A DNA stretch of 64,000 bases from Pohlia nutans (GCA_022496805.1 CM040085.1:16583811-16647810), one strand, 5' to 3'. Counted from the first letter of the stretch, positions 1 through 12,044 are shown. The notes: generated from the sequence alone by a model not told the origin. Numbers and translations are program-made.

Positions 1-1568
1 GTTGTAGGACAAACAAAATTTCCTTTGTGGTGGCCTTTGCAAAGTTTCATTCATTGAAGTCCACGCAAAACTCTCCTTTTTTTAGTTTGTGCTAGGTTTC
101 CATTATTGTAATCCATTGAAAACCTTTCGGTATTTAGTACCTCCACTTTTGTCGTAACTTATAATAAATCCCTTTTCATGGTTATAAATCTTCTTGTTGA
201 AAAGTTTTCAAAAGCTTGGCATTTCATAGTTATATTACTTTACATTCATAGAGAAGGTGCCTATGTTGACGCAATGTTGCCTAATTCTAAGCAAGTGCAT
301 GTCAATTGCTTCAACATCTCCTTCGGCACATGCAACTTTTCTAATAATGTTTACTTCTTTCTTTACTACATTATTTTTTATGGCACTTTTCAAAATTGGG
401 TCAATGACTTTCTAAACAAACTTTCATTATTTTCTATTCTTCTATTTTCAATAATTAATGTAGGCAATTTTATTCTATTTTTGAAATTTAATATTCATTT
501 GTCATTTGGTTAGTCAAACTTGTTTGAAACTTTTAATGTGCACACTTCATTTCTGAGGACTTTCAAACAATACTAAGATTGCCTAATATTTTTCTATTTG
601 TCTGTAATTTTAATGACATAATAGCTTTGAAACTTAATGTCTTCTTTCACATAGTTTGGAATTGTTTGAAACTCCTTTTCTACACCACCTTCCTAGGATT
701 TTTTGATGGTATTGAGATTGCCAAATTTTGGCTATTTTTCAAACAAATGAAGAAATAAATTCTTTGAAATTGCTTGAAATGTGCTTTGCCGTACAAATGG
801 TAGTCAACTAGCACAAGAATTTAGGAAAATTTGGATGGATGAAAAACTATATGTATGTAATCAAGAGAAGGCTTACAATTTGTTCATCGTTCATTATATG
901 GATGCAGGTGTGTCAAAGGGTTAATTGGTGCAAAGGATGTATTAAGAACTTTAAAGTAGGAGAATATTTATTTCAAATTTTTAAGAAAATTTAGAAACAT
1001 TTTACAAAGTTAAATTACAACTAAATAGGAGTAAAATTGAAATGTGAAACTTATTCTAAAAGTAGCTAGAAATGTAGAACGCTAATAAGCAAGGCAGAAA
1101 AGCAAAAGCCGAAAGAAAAAGAAATAAAAGAAAAAAGAAAAAAATGGAAAAGGAAAAGAAAATCTAAACAGTGTTGCTCCTTGTGATCGTCGTGGCAGTT
1201 CCGTGAGGCTAGTATATAAGCAATTGAGGAACTGCTATTTCATAGCAATTAGCTCACAATTGTCGTCTCCCTCATGTACAAGTTTTTGTAAAACAAAAAA
1301 AAAAACCTCTTCTTTTACAATTGCGTGCACTTGTTTGGTCTAATTTATTGTGTGTGGGTACTGGAGTTTGCGTGCGGTTGTAGGGTTGTTGGAACATGTT
1401 TGTAGTGCAACTGAGAGTAAAGACGCGGTGCTTGAGTGGGCTTTGAGTAAAACGAGGTGTTGGGAATCTCAAGGTCTGTGTGTGTGCTTGGTGAAACTGA
1501 AAGTGACGAGTCGTGTCTGGTGTGGCGGTGGACACTAACAAGTTGTGGCAAGAAGAAGCGGTGGTGCT
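1..1568. other. Intergenic, no gene supported
   Basis: I see no convincing gene. The short open frames here have no recognisable motif. Positions about 785-920 match the right-hand end of the TTAA-flanked repeat family that is complete at 20213-20668 and finish in GGG followed by TTAA at 921-924, so this is a truncated copy. The sequence at about 1340-1570 is less AT-rich and is interrupted by the CACTA-type element that follows. Confidence 0.6.
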
Positions 1569-1571
1569 ATA

Positions 1572-3082
1572 CACTACTAGAAAATTCAATGCCCAAATCA
1601 ACAGAGAAGCGTTGATATTTTCTGTTGTTTTGGACAAGTTGTACATGACAATAATCAACACAAATCTCTTGATTTTTTCTATTGATATGGCCAAATAAAA
1701 ATTGAATAAATAAAAATAAAAATAAACATTTTTTTCGTTGCTCAAAATTGTCAGGCATAAAAACTTCTTTTAGGTTGTCCAGCGTCTCGGGCAGCCAAGC
1801 TGTACACCCATGGTTGCAACTCGGGTTCAAACTCGGAATCTCACACTTGATGACTCAACACTTTAACCAACTCATCACCATTAGAATTTGATGAACAAAA
1901 CATTATTTCTTTCTTACATATGCACTTACAATTTTGTGTTTTGGACCTCAACAGACTTTGAAGACCATTTTCGTATAGTAAAATAACTATTTTCAAAACT
2001 CTTTGAACTAAGAAAAGTTGAGATATCAAATTCAATTACATCTCCAAAAAATCCGTTTGTGATTTTAAGCTTCCATTTAAAAGTTATAGACAAAATTCAA
2101 AGAGGGTGTTTGAAAATATCAAAGAAACTATTCCTTGCTACCCCACTTTGAATTTTGTCTATAACTTTTGAATGAAGGCTCGAAATTTCAAACAGATTTT
2201 GGAGATGACGGTTGGCTTGGTTCTCCAACTTTTTTAAGTTCAAAGTTTTGAAATAACGGTTCTTCTACTATGACAAAATGGCCGTCGAAGTCTGCTGAGT
2301 GATTAAAAAAAAAGAATTGTGAATGATTAAGTTAAAAAAATTCAAAGTACACAGAACTTCAACCATGGTGTTTTAAATGTTGTCAAAATGAGAGTGCTTT
2401 AAATGTTTAAGTGTTTTGAAAGTCATAATTGTGTGTTTTGATGCCTTTCAACTTTGGGGATTATGTTCACAATCTTGTTGAGAGTTTGTATAAATAATTT
2501 CAAACCAATTGAATCTGTGTGTCAACATGGATGTCCGAAATTGTCCAAAACTAAAAAAACCACCTTTTGAGAAATAAGATTTTAATTGTAATTTGAATTG
2601 ATGCAAAAAACTTTAGAAATTAACTTGATAGTGAAACACAAGTTTATTTAAAAATTCACATCTTGTACAAGAATTGTATTCAACAAATATTGTATCAAGA
2701 ACGGCCTATTCAAAAGTAAAAAATGGTTTGAAATCATGACTCATGGTTTCGAGGGTTATTAATTATTTGGCATCAATATGCCAACTTGGCCCTACTGTTA
2801 TGGTATAAGAACATTCCAAAATCTTATAAATGTATGAAGTTGAGTTCATAAATTATAAAAGATTCCAAACATTCTAATAGATTCTAAAATATTATAAAAG
2901 ATTTTAGATTTCCTAAAATTTTGTTGATTTGGTCATCGCACTATTCAAATCAACAAAAAGCAGGTAGCAATTTGTTGGTTTTTACAAAAAGTTAAAAAAA
3001 CTATGAAATTAGTCATAGCAGTGCTCCAAACAATATAAATCAATTGATTTTCTGTTGATTTGGTAACAGTTTTCTAGTAGTG
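1572..3082. mobile_element. Non-autonomous CACTA (EnSpm)-type element
   Basis: The left end reads CACTACTAGAAAA and the right end is its reverse complement, TTTTCTAGTAGTG; this is the usual terminus of plant CACTA transposons. A second matching block (a segment containing AAATCAACAGA) follows a few bases further in at both ends. No transposase frame is visible in the 1.5 kb. Flanking triplets are ATA and TAT, so a clean 3-bp duplication is not seen; the inverted match simply continues through TA. The interior holds a long imperfect inverted repeat, at about 1945-2103 and 2148-2305. Confidence 0.72.
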
Positions 3083-3480
3083 TATGGGTGCGAAGCGAGT
3101 GCTAGAGTTTGCAGTGGTGAGAGAGCCATGCGACAAAAGAGAAGGTAAGATCGAAACCCTAAGATTTTGCTTTCAATGGAGAGTATAGTGAGTTCTTGAG
3201 GTGACGGGAAATTTGTGAGAATCGTTGTGACTATTCCGGTTTGGCATGAATTTGAGTGTTCGGTGTTAATTGCGGTGAGGTTCGATTGGTGACGGAGTTC
3301 GTGGCGGTGTTCGTTGGAACTGAGGTGCGAAATCAAAGTCCAATACCCTGGTTGATAAATGATGTCCTTGACTTTCTACAAATTGAGTTTTATTGTTATG
3401 AGACTACATAGGATTTTATTTATTTATGAATTTCGATCTTAGTCTGAAATTTGTGATGCAAACGGGGTGTTTGCTCTTAG
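3083..3480. other. Intergenic spacer between two elements
   Basis: About 400 bases of less AT-rich sequence that probably continued the sequence left of the CACTA element before it inserted. No splice-supported gene is visible. Confidence 0.5.
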
Positions 3481-4019
3481 CCCCTAAGTGACCGATCGAC
3501 CATTTTCTGGTTGCAGTCCAAACATCAAAGGTTGCCTATAGTCAGAAAATGACATTTCTCAAGTTCTGTTTTCTTGTCGAAATTGGGGGTAGAGATCATG
3601 TTCTAGTGTTGTTTGATACATTTCATTTTCAGCTTTGAGGTTCATTAAGGAATTTTTCAAAGACAAAGACCTCAATATTGTCTCAGTGTTATAAAATTTA
3701 CTATTTTGGGAAACTAATGATCTCTCGTTTGAAAATTATGTCTTTTAAAATTTTAGAATAGAATGTATATTTTAAACCAATCTTACCAGATTTTTAATTT
3801 TAAAAATAGATTTTGTAACTTTGGTGAATTTTAAATGGTAAATGCTCCTACATTCATTAAATGAGGACCTAAAGCTATTTTTGGAAGTTTAACCGTACAG
3901 ATAATTACTAAACATTATGCTTCTCATGTTCTCTTTTAGACCAAACTTCATCAAAGTTGCAAAACTAACATTTTATAACACATCTAGGTTCTGCTATTAC
4001 CCCCTCTGTCATTTAGGGG
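3481..4019. mobile_element. TTAA-class MITE, family A, flanked by TTAG
   Basis: A 539-bp element beginning CCCCTAAGTGACC and ending GTCATTTAGGGG. It is flanked by TTAG on both sides (3477-3480 and 4020-4023), which identifies the 4-bp target duplication. Interior sequence matches the copies at 10373-10912 and 21086-21626 (inverted). No coding capacity. Confidence 0.8.
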
Positions 4020-4267
4020 TTAGTTGATACTTACCATAAATCTCAAGATGAATCACCATCTGAACCACCATGTACATTTGATCATGACCTAATTGAATCA
4101 CTTGATCGATGTCGATCTATCTGCACATACTCTGCTTATTTCATGGAACCCTAATTTTAAAAAGTGCTGAAACTGTAGTCACTTTTTATAAGTGCTTGTG
4201 AGTGTTGAGAGAAAAATTATGGAAGTATTGGGTTGTGATACCACTCTCATGACTCCTTGTGTGAATA

Positions 4268-4558
4268 AAGCCCACTTTTTACTTGGGGCTGGATTGAGGG
4301 CCGGCCTGAACTAATCAAATTTGAAGCAATAGGATCGCTCGATTCTTTTAAATCCAGCCCAAGGGCTTTATACTAGGACCGGGCCAGAATGAGCAATTTT
4401 TCCTACGTGGCGTCCTATGTGGCATGATTTCGGCTCCAAATCTTTGGGCCGGTTTGATGAAATCGGGATAAGGTTTTCTTTCTCCGAACTCCAGACTTGG
4501 GCCGGATTGAATCGGGCCGGCCTTCCATCCAGCCCCAACCTGTGTATAAAGTGGACCT
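4268..4558. mobile_element. GC-rich MITE with long inverted ends
   Basis: Both ends share an imperfect inverted repeat of about 40 bases containing GGGGCTGGAT and GGCCGGCC, in an otherwise AT-rich region. The outer ends contain CCCACTTT or TCCACTTT. Target duplication is unclear. The sequence style (repeated 'ggccc', 'gggcc') resembles the element at 26733-27210. Confidence 0.55.
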
Positions 4559-5509
4559 ATGTAATTGCAAGCTTGACAGCTATTCCTGTTTAGGAATTGT
4601 GTGATGGCCGTGGTGGCGCAGCTTTAGTTCTGGTGCAGGTTCATGTTCATGAATATTAGACTAGACTGTAGTTAAAGTTATTCATTTTGATCACTTGTTA
4701 GTTAGTACTTTGTAATTTGCAAATTGTAGTAAGTAGATTATGTTTAATATTTGCAAATTTTATGAACTGTTACTAAAAAGAGACCCTAAATTGGGGTATG
4801 GTCTGTTAAAGTTTGCATGGTTTGCTTTATAATGCCTGCACGAACTAGTAAGAAAATAGAAATACAATAAAGCTAAAATGAATTTTAGTGTGTCAAAATA
4901 GATTGCAAAGTGTAATTCTAATTCCATGGCGAATGCATGGATTTAGGGTTCTAATTTTTGCACGTCTATAGGTCAAATTGTACGGTAATAGTTCACCTTA
5001 TCCACGGTTTTAGGTATTACAAAATACGGTTTTAGGATTAGTTTCGTACAGTCATATGATCATTGTATGTACATAAGTAAATGTGGGTCCTATGTTTTGT
5101 TGTATGTAGGATCTAGTTGTGTTGTTTGGACGATTTGACCTAAAAGCATAAATAAAAGCTCTGAGGAAAGCATAACCTCGGTATATATGTAAACACAACA
5201 CACTTTGCATATTGAGACTATTGGACCTAGATTACAAAATCGCTATGCATATTGCATTAGATATGATTGTATAGGCTTAAGAGAGAGCATTTTCTGGACT
5301 ATTTGACCAAATATAAAAAGAAGATAAGGAATGAATTATGTGTATTATTTTCAAAGTATTACATTGGCATTTGATTAGGTGATAGTGCATACACTGCATA
5401 TGACAATTTGACCAAACATGAGTTATTGACCAGAATATTTGACCTCCTTACAAAACACTATACAAGACTCTGACTGTATTCATTGTGTCGCAACATTGGT
5501 AAAGGACTG
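4559..5509. other. Intergenic, no gene seen
   Basis: AT-rich sequence with no extended reading frame and no recognisable repeat end; it ends at the TTAA target of the next element. Confidence 0.5.
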
Positions 5510-5513
5510 TTAA

Positions 5514-5950
5514 CCCTTAAATGCGCAAATGTACGTTTGAAGGAAGTGAATACAAGGAGGTCTTTTTGGTAATGCCAATAAGTTAATGCCCCAAAAATGA
5601 CTTTTTGAACCTGAATTTTTTTCGCCATACATGCTTATGGATCAATGAGATGTGGGAATTTTGGTAGAATTTTGTGAGATGATTTAGTTCACCAAAGAAT
5701 TACTCATATGCGTGCATTCTAGAGGAATATCTACACTGGTATTTATACAAATATGTATAAACAACCATTCATCAGGCCACAAAATCTACAAAAAAATTCC
5801 ATTTATTTTTTTGAAAAGTCCACAATTCTCTACATTACAATGCACAGAACTTTGATGTTCAACATCCAGTTCAATTCAGCCATTAGCCACAAGATTTTCA
5901 CAATATGAGCTGAACCATGGACCACTATGGTCCACCTGCGCACTTAAGGG
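5514..5950. mobile_element. TTAA-class MITE, family E
   Basis: A 437-bp element with ends CCCTTAAATGCGCA and TGCGCACTTAAGGG (one mismatch in 14). TTAA lies at 5510-5513 and 5951-5954. Only the first bases of the ends resemble the other TTAA families, so this is a separate family mobilised under the same target rule. Confidence 0.8.
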
Positions 5951-6200
5951 TTAACCAAATGATATACTTGGGGAAAAGAGTGTTTTGTTATTCTCTAAAA
6001 CTTAAATTCTATATTGAAAGTGACTTTAGTCTCAATGCGATAGACTACGTACTAGACCTTATCCACTTTTTAAACAAATGAACCTCTATACTATTTTCTT
6101 TGGGTTTTGTAAATGACAAAAATAGGTTAACAAATGATTTTTCAAAAAGAAAGGTATAATAATTAGATTTCCTACGCAAAGTAGAGGTGTAGCTTTTTAA

Positions 6201-6664
6201 CCCTGTAACGTCCCGATTCAACATTATTTTCAAAGGTTCATTGTAAAATGTTTAATGAAAAACAAAAATGGAGTTAATGTACAAAGCAAACTTGTAAATA
6301 TCAATGTGAAGATCACATTGGATTCATTGCATTTTTAATTAATATTTTTTAATTAATTTTGCAACTTTTTCTCTTGTAATTCATTTTAAAATCCCAAATT
6401 AACACAAAATAAAAACAATAAAAAATAAAAATAAATAAAATAAATAAAAAATAAAAATATTTATATATTTATATTTATTTTATTTTATTTTATTTTTTGT
6501 AATGAAATTGGAATAACATACACTACGAGATGGTAACTATGGTTTCCATTATTTGATTCTACTTATTTTGAAAAATCATGTTTAACATCTCACTTTTTGA
6601 ACTAAGAATGAAACTTGACATATACCAATTGTGTTGTTTTCAAAATATCACAATATCTTATTTC
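6201..6664. mobile_element. TTAA-class MITE, family F, right end missing
   Basis: Starts CCCTGTAACGTCCC after TTAA (6197-6200) and runs collinearly with the inverted complete copy at 20213-20668. It stops abruptly where ataxin-10-like coding sequence begins, so the right terminus is lost. A low-complexity AAATA tract fills about 6410-6500. Confidence 0.65.
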
Positions 6665-7912
6665 GAAGATCCATACTATGACAATGGTGGCCTTTTGTTG
6701 GTCTTGCAGCAGTGCATGCCTGACACGAACAATCCTTTCTTGCGGGAGTGGGGCTTATGGGCCATTCGCAACTTGTTGGAAGGGAATACCGTACCTTCCA
6801 AGCAGCTTCGTCATGCTTCAAACGAATATTTAATATTTTTCAAAAAGTCATGTTCGTTTGCTATTTTTATAGATTAGTTAAATTCGTTTTCTTGAAAAAA
6901 CATGATATTGTATTTTCATCATTCATCCAAATGGGCCTTGCAAGTTAGTACCACAATATGGATTACTTCACTTGTTAGGTAATGATTGAGTGTTGTATAG
7001 TCTTGTGCTTTATACAAAATTCAGGACACTAGTGCCAACAATGAATGTGGGATATGTAGAACTCTCACTTCTTGTTCTTCTTAATCACCGGTTAAACTCC
7101 TTTACAAAAATGTGAATAACTTGAGCAAAAATACATCAAATCACGAAATTCTTTTTGGAAGTGAAAGATTACGTGAAAATGCAACTAATCTTAGTTGAAG
7201 AATTCTCAAAATAAGATAGTCTACTATGCACAATTGAGCCTCAAAAGTCTGATCACAACACATGTTCTTCTCATTCAACTCATGCATGTTTTTCATAGCC
7301 TTACTGAATTTTGTCTATATATCATGCATAAAAACTTCAAATCACAAAATTCTTTTTGGAGGTGATAGACAACTTGTCCTTCTCACTTTTCTTAGTTGAA
7401 AACATTTCAAAATAAGATCATTTGGTATGCTCAATTGTGCATCAAAGTCTACTGAAAATATGGTGTGGTGAGAATTCACATGAGCTTGCAAGTTCATATC
7501 CCATATCATTTGGGAGTGACTTGGAATGAACTTGATTACAAGGTCAGCTCTTTCTTCCCCTACATCTCACACTCTCCTACTCTGAATAATGTTTAAAAAT
7601 GGGAAAAATGGTAATATTTCAACATTTCGACTATTCCAAAAAACAATTACTATGGTATTCGGCAAAACCTACTCATATTTTCCAAAAAAATTCGTCTTGA
7701 CTTTTTTGAATTAATTAAAGACGAAGCTGCTTGGAAGGTACGGTAGTGCGAATCAAACTGAGTTGGCTGCTTTAGAAATCAGGTCTACTGTTCCTGACTC
7801 CAGGCTCAAAGATGCAGGCATGACTGTGGAGATCAACCCTGAGACTAGACGGCCGCGGCTCGTGAATGTCACACCTCGTACAGACACTCCAGCCATCGAT
7901 GAGTTCATGTAA
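6665..7912 (+). pseudogene. Ataxin-10-like C-terminal exon, interrupted
   Basis: Two coding blocks resemble the end of the ataxin-10 / plant ATXN10-homolog family of armadillo-type proteins. The first (6665-6788) encodes LLLVLQQCMPDTNNPF, then REWGLWAIRNLLEGN, the characteristic NPF-REW-RNLLEGN segment. The second (7746-7912) encodes ANQTELAALE, then DAGMTVEINPETRRPRL, ending with TAA at 7910-7912. The blocks are exactly in phase once the element between the TA copies at 6787-6788 and 7744-7745 is ignored. No upstream exons are recognisable, and the 5' side abuts a truncated MITE, so this is probably a fragment. A low-odds alternative is that the insertion is removed as an intron. Confidence 0.72.
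6789..7743. mobile_element. TA-flanked DNA transposon (CCGTA ends) inside an exon
   Basis: The ends are a perfect inverted repeat of at least 24 bases beginning CCGTACCTTCCAAGCAG, flanked by TA at 6787-6788 and 7744-7745. The TA target suggests the Tc1/mariner superfamily. No transposase is visible in 955 bp. An internal segment, about 7020-7560, is homologous in inverted orientation to 42540-43030, so the element either captured or was hit by another repeat. Related smaller elements lie at 19457-19732 and 24583-24847. Confidence 0.78.
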
Positions 7913-9484
7913 TATTTTCCTCATCTCTAATTTTGCACTGCAGTCTTGATAACTTTGAAGAAACACTGGGGGTGTCAGAGATGGCCTACAGAAGAAGGCA
8001 ATTTCAGGATTGCATACCAGGGTTACTGCTTTGGGGTAAGTAGAATTGCTTTGAGCTCAATTTGGTAACAACTTGTACTGTACTTTGGGAGAAGAAGAAT
8101 TGGATTGTGCCCAATTTGGTAACAACCTCCAAATTGCGGAGTAGGAATTGCAAGGTTTGACATCCCTACTAGATATTTTTTACTTTGTAGAAACACTAGA
8201 GGTGTACTCGAATTCATAGGTCTGTGAGACACCCTCGTTTTAATACTAAAATTAGGTCCATTATTGTTTCAAGCAATACACATGGGACAAGTAGCATGTC
8301 ACATTGAAGTCAGGGCTTCCTAAACATGTCATAATAGAGAGGGACAACTGTAAATCAAGTGGCACCACATTTTGGTGTCAATAAAATTTGGGTGTCAATA
8401 AATTTTGGGGGTACTTTTACATTCAACTTCTACTTTAGTGTTTTTTCTTTATGTACTTGAAATGGGAGATAAAGGTGAAGGGAATAAAAAGATCCAATAT
8501 ATTTCATTTAGTGAAATTGATGTTCTTGCGTAGTTTAGGCCATGGAGAGCTTGAATCTCAAGATGTATTCTTTCAAAGAGCGTTGTTTTTATGTGGATCA
8601 TGCAAAGTTGTCAAATTTATGGGTGGGCAATGTTCATCACTACCACATCAACGATATGTTGAAGAAAAATCAGATGTGGAGTGTGGAGAAAGCAAATATT
8701 GTGATCATAACAAGTAACAAAAGGAAGGAACAATTGTGGAGAATGACAATCCTCTTGGGTTCTATCCTCCTAAAAGTGATGGTGAAAAAAATCAATTGTC
8801 TAGTGTTCCAGAAACAAATATTAAGACAAAGCTATACAATGATATAAAAATTATTCAAAAAACAAATTCATGATAGTGAGTCTTGATAATCACCAAGAGT
8901 TTGAAAAAATGATTGTATTAATTGCAAGAATCGAAAAGATCAAATTTATAAATTTGAGGAAGAAAATACAATTTTAACGGAAATACTTCATGATTTTTAT
9001 AAAAGATTTCATGCTTAAAAAAAAAAAGGAAAAAACATTTAAAATAAATTTCTAAGATTTTACTCAAACAAATCTAAATGTTTTTATTAAAAATAAAGAG
9101 AATCGCATGAAATATTTATAGAATTTTGTAATTAACATATATTTTAGCAATATTGATGAAGCAATATATCATTTTGAAATTTATCCTAGAGCATTCAAGT
9201 TTACAATTTATTGTTCAGAGAATCAACTTCATATGCAATTTCTAAAAAAATAATGCTTGTTTTACCTGATTAGGACAAAAGTTGAAGCAGAAAGGGCCTT
9301 AAAAAATAGCAAAATTGGCAACAATTTAATAAAATTGCTTGGTTTTTTTATATATCTATTATAAAATATAAAGAATATTCTTAATGCATTAAAAAGTATT
9401 ATACATTTTGAAACTCGTGTTGTTTTATTTTACTTTTATTATTATTACACTAAAAATCTTTGTGACTATAGCGTTCATGATAGT
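7913..9484. other. 3' flank and degraded sequence, no intact gene
   Basis: Just after the ataxin-like stop codon the sequence becomes non-coding. A short segment containing AATTTGGTAACAAC is duplicated near 8060 and 8118. Between about 8451 and 8870 one plus-strand frame is open except for a single TAA (8715-8717) and could be the remnant of a gene, but I recognise no family. The rest is AT-rich with no signal. Confidence 0.4.
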
Positions 9485-10003
9485 ATTCTTAACTCTTGAG
9501 TGCTAGAACCAACTTGAGGGTTTTGTTTTTTTCATTTTTCAAGCAGGTTGCTCATCAATATCTCATTATAAAAATTCATTTTTTCAATGCTAGTCTTTTA
9601 GGCATCATCCATTACATAAACAATATGCATGTACATTTTTAGAATGTAATTTACTTTTATATTTAAAGGTCTAAACCAAAAAATTAAAATGAAAAATCTA
9701 AAAAGGGTTTGTTGTTTAAAAGGTTAATGGTCATTTAAAAAGGCAATGTAAATTCATGAAGTTTGGACCCATAGAATACCAAAATTTGAATTTTTGAGTA
9801 TTTATGAGTTTCAACAAATAATTATAAAACACAAGACCAATAGAAACCATCAATATGCACAACCCCTCTATAATGGCCCCAAGTGTCCCATGGGGATAGT
9901 AGATACATTCTTATTTATAATACAATATGACGAGCAATATGAACATATACACGATGTTATCTTTGCTCTAAGAAAATTCAAAATTTTACCTCCAACAAAT
10001 AAA
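9485..10003. other. AT-rich spacer with TTAA-element remnant
   Basis: TTAA followed by CTCTTGAGTGC near 9490 resembles a decayed left terminus of a TTAA-class element, and about 9600-9670 resembles 59610-59690. No gene is seen; short open frames here end inside repeat sequence. Confidence 0.35.
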
Positions 10004-10107
10004 ATCCACCAATCAAGAATTTTAGGGAAATGGAGCAATATGATTGGAGAACAGAATTTGCTCCGAATCATATTGCTCCATTTCCCTAAAATTCTTGACC
10101 GGTGGAT
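10004..10107. repeat. Near-perfect 42-bp hairpin
   Basis: Left arm 10004-10045 and right arm 10066-10107 are reverse complements with two mismatches, both of which would be tolerated as G-U pairs in one transcript orientation. The 20-nt loop itself begins GGAG and ends CTCCG. The shape suits a young small-RNA precursor or a tiny fold-back element; nothing shows that it is transcribed. Confidence 0.75.
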
Positions 10108-10124
10108 TTCTCCATTGTAGTCTA

Positions 10125-10349
10125 CACGAGAACATCATTACTTTTTCCAAATAGTAAATTTTATAACACTAGGACAATATTGAGGTCTTTTGTCTTTGAA
10201 AGTTCTCCTCGGTGGATTTTATCTCCATTCAAATTGGGTTTGAAAGTACACTTGATTTTCTATTTGAAAATATTTTTTATTTTTTATTAAAGAAATTCAT
10301 CCCGGGCAGCCCGTAGAAAAGGGCAACGACCATAAAATGGTCGTTCGGT
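10125..10349. mobile_element. Truncated, inverted copy of TTAA family A
   Basis: Matches, in reverse orientation, the left half of the adjacent element at 10373-10912, ending GTCACTTAGGGG at 10349. Together they form a head-to-head inverted duplication with only about 23 bases between. Confidence 0.65.
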
Positions 10350-10372
10350 CACTTAGGGGTTCGGTCACTTAA

Positions 10373-10912
10373 CCCTTAAGTGACCAAACGACCATTTTAT
10401 GGTTGTTGCCCTCTTTAACGCGCTACCCAAGATGAAAAAGTATTTTTATAAAAAATAAAAAAGATTTTCAAATAGGAAATCAAGTCTACTTTCCAAACCA
10501 ATTTGAATCATGTCAATCCGAGTTAAACTCCATTGAGGAGAATTTTTCAAAGAGAAACACCTCAACATTGTCCTAGTGTTATAAAACTTACTATTTCGGG
10601 AAAGTAATGATGTTATCTCCTTTCAAAAAATTTCCTTTCAATATTTTAGAATAGAATGTGTAGTTCTAACCAATCATACCAAAATTCAAATTCTAAAAAT
10701 TACTTTTAAAATTTTAGTAAATATTCAACGGTAAATGCTTCTAAATTCATTAAATGAGTGTTTAATACATTTTTTGAAAGTTTGACTGTACGGATAATTA
10801 CTAAACATCATACTTCTCATTTTCTCTTCTAGACCAAACTTCATCAAAGTTGCAGAAGTAACATTTTATAACACATCTAGGTTTTGCCCTTACCCCCTCT
10901 GTCATTTAGAGG
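10373..10912. mobile_element. TTAA-class MITE, family A
   Basis: A 540-bp copy with ends CCCTTAAGTGACC and GTCATTTAGAGG, flanked by TTAA at 10369-10372 and 10913-10916. Collinear with 3481-4019. No coding capacity. Confidence 0.8.
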
Positions 10913-10916
10913 TTAA

Positions 10917-11034
10917 CCCACAAATGACCAAACGACCATTTTATGGTCGTTTTCCTCCTTTTACATGCTCCCCAGGATGAAAAAAAATATATATAAATAT
11001 ATAAATAAAAAATGGTCAATCAGTCACTTAGGGG
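10917..11034. mobile_element. 118-bp internally deleted TTAA MITE
   Basis: Begins CCCACAAATGACC directly at the TTAA that closes the preceding element and ends GTCACTTAGGGG before TTAA (11035-11038). It keeps family-A ends on both sides but lacks nearly all the interior, so it is a minimal deletion derivative sharing its left TTAA with its neighbour. Confidence 0.75.
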
Positions 11035-11038
11035 TTAA

Positions 11039-12040
11039 ACTACTACAAGAATGCATGGTAAAATTTTCAAAGAATTTGACCATACAGATTGCAAGTTTAT
11101 AGCTTTGAAGTGAAGATAAAATGAAATTTTTTTTTGACCGTCTTTGTAGACATAGGAAAAATAGTTAAATTGGTTCAAAAATTCTTTAATTTTTTTCTTA
11201 ATGTTCAAATTGGTAATAGCTATCTAGAGCAAATAAATAAATTCACAAGAAAATGAATAGAAAGAGGAGAAAATGATGCTCAAAAACCGGGAAAACCCAC
11301 GGTCCTTTAGGGGTTAAACTCTCGGGGAAGTCACTGAGTGTGAATTTTGGGATACATGAACGAACACAGGGTATTTTATGGGGGACTATGAAATAATTGG
11401 AATATTATACTATTTATAGTATATTTAGGATATATTCATGGTATATTATAGGAATATTCATAAAATATTCTCAAATTAGTTTTAAAACACCCTATGTTAC
11501 TACTAAAAATTTATAAATTTTATCTCAAATGAATAATAGATATCCTATATTTGTTCCCTCATGGTTATCTAAATTTTTGACAGTGACTTCCCCGGGGTTA
11601 AACTGGCTTGAATGATAAATTTGAGCAGTGACGACTTGCTAATATAACATTCAGTAGCCTTCATTGGCTCTGCCTTGCTCTTGAGGAGAATGTGCAACAT
11701 ATTTTGCATTATCATCCAAGAACAATCAGTAGCTACCCATGTTTTCTCATATATGGAGGTTTTGGAAAACTAGAAGGGAAAGTAACCATGCATGGTCTTT
11801 GTTGACACATCCCCACATGTCCCTCGCTTTTAAAGAGAGCAACATTATAAGTAATAATACTTTGACCCAAGAATGTTATGGTGCATGGCTAACCAATAGA
11901 AAATGAGCAACCATAATAAAAAATTCCTTGAACAGTGTGCCACTTCCTTTGTCCCTCTATTGACAATGGTTCTTTATGACCTTCATGCTTCCTTCCCCAC
12001 CCTCCTCACTCTCCGAAAATTGAAAAATAAAGGGATGCAC
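11039..12040. other. Intergenic, no gene supported
   Basis: Contains a lone right terminus, TTTAGGGG followed by TTAA near 11313, whose left partner is not evident. The remaining sequence, including the short open frame at 11903-12139, shows no recognisable motif and the frame overlaps the next repeat. Confidence 0.45.
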
Positions 12041-12044
12041 TTAA

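Noticed and set aside
1780..1860. SINE head with B-box-like GGGTTCAAACTC
   Set aside because: No convincing A-box at the right distance and the site lies inside the CACTA element; the match is too weak.
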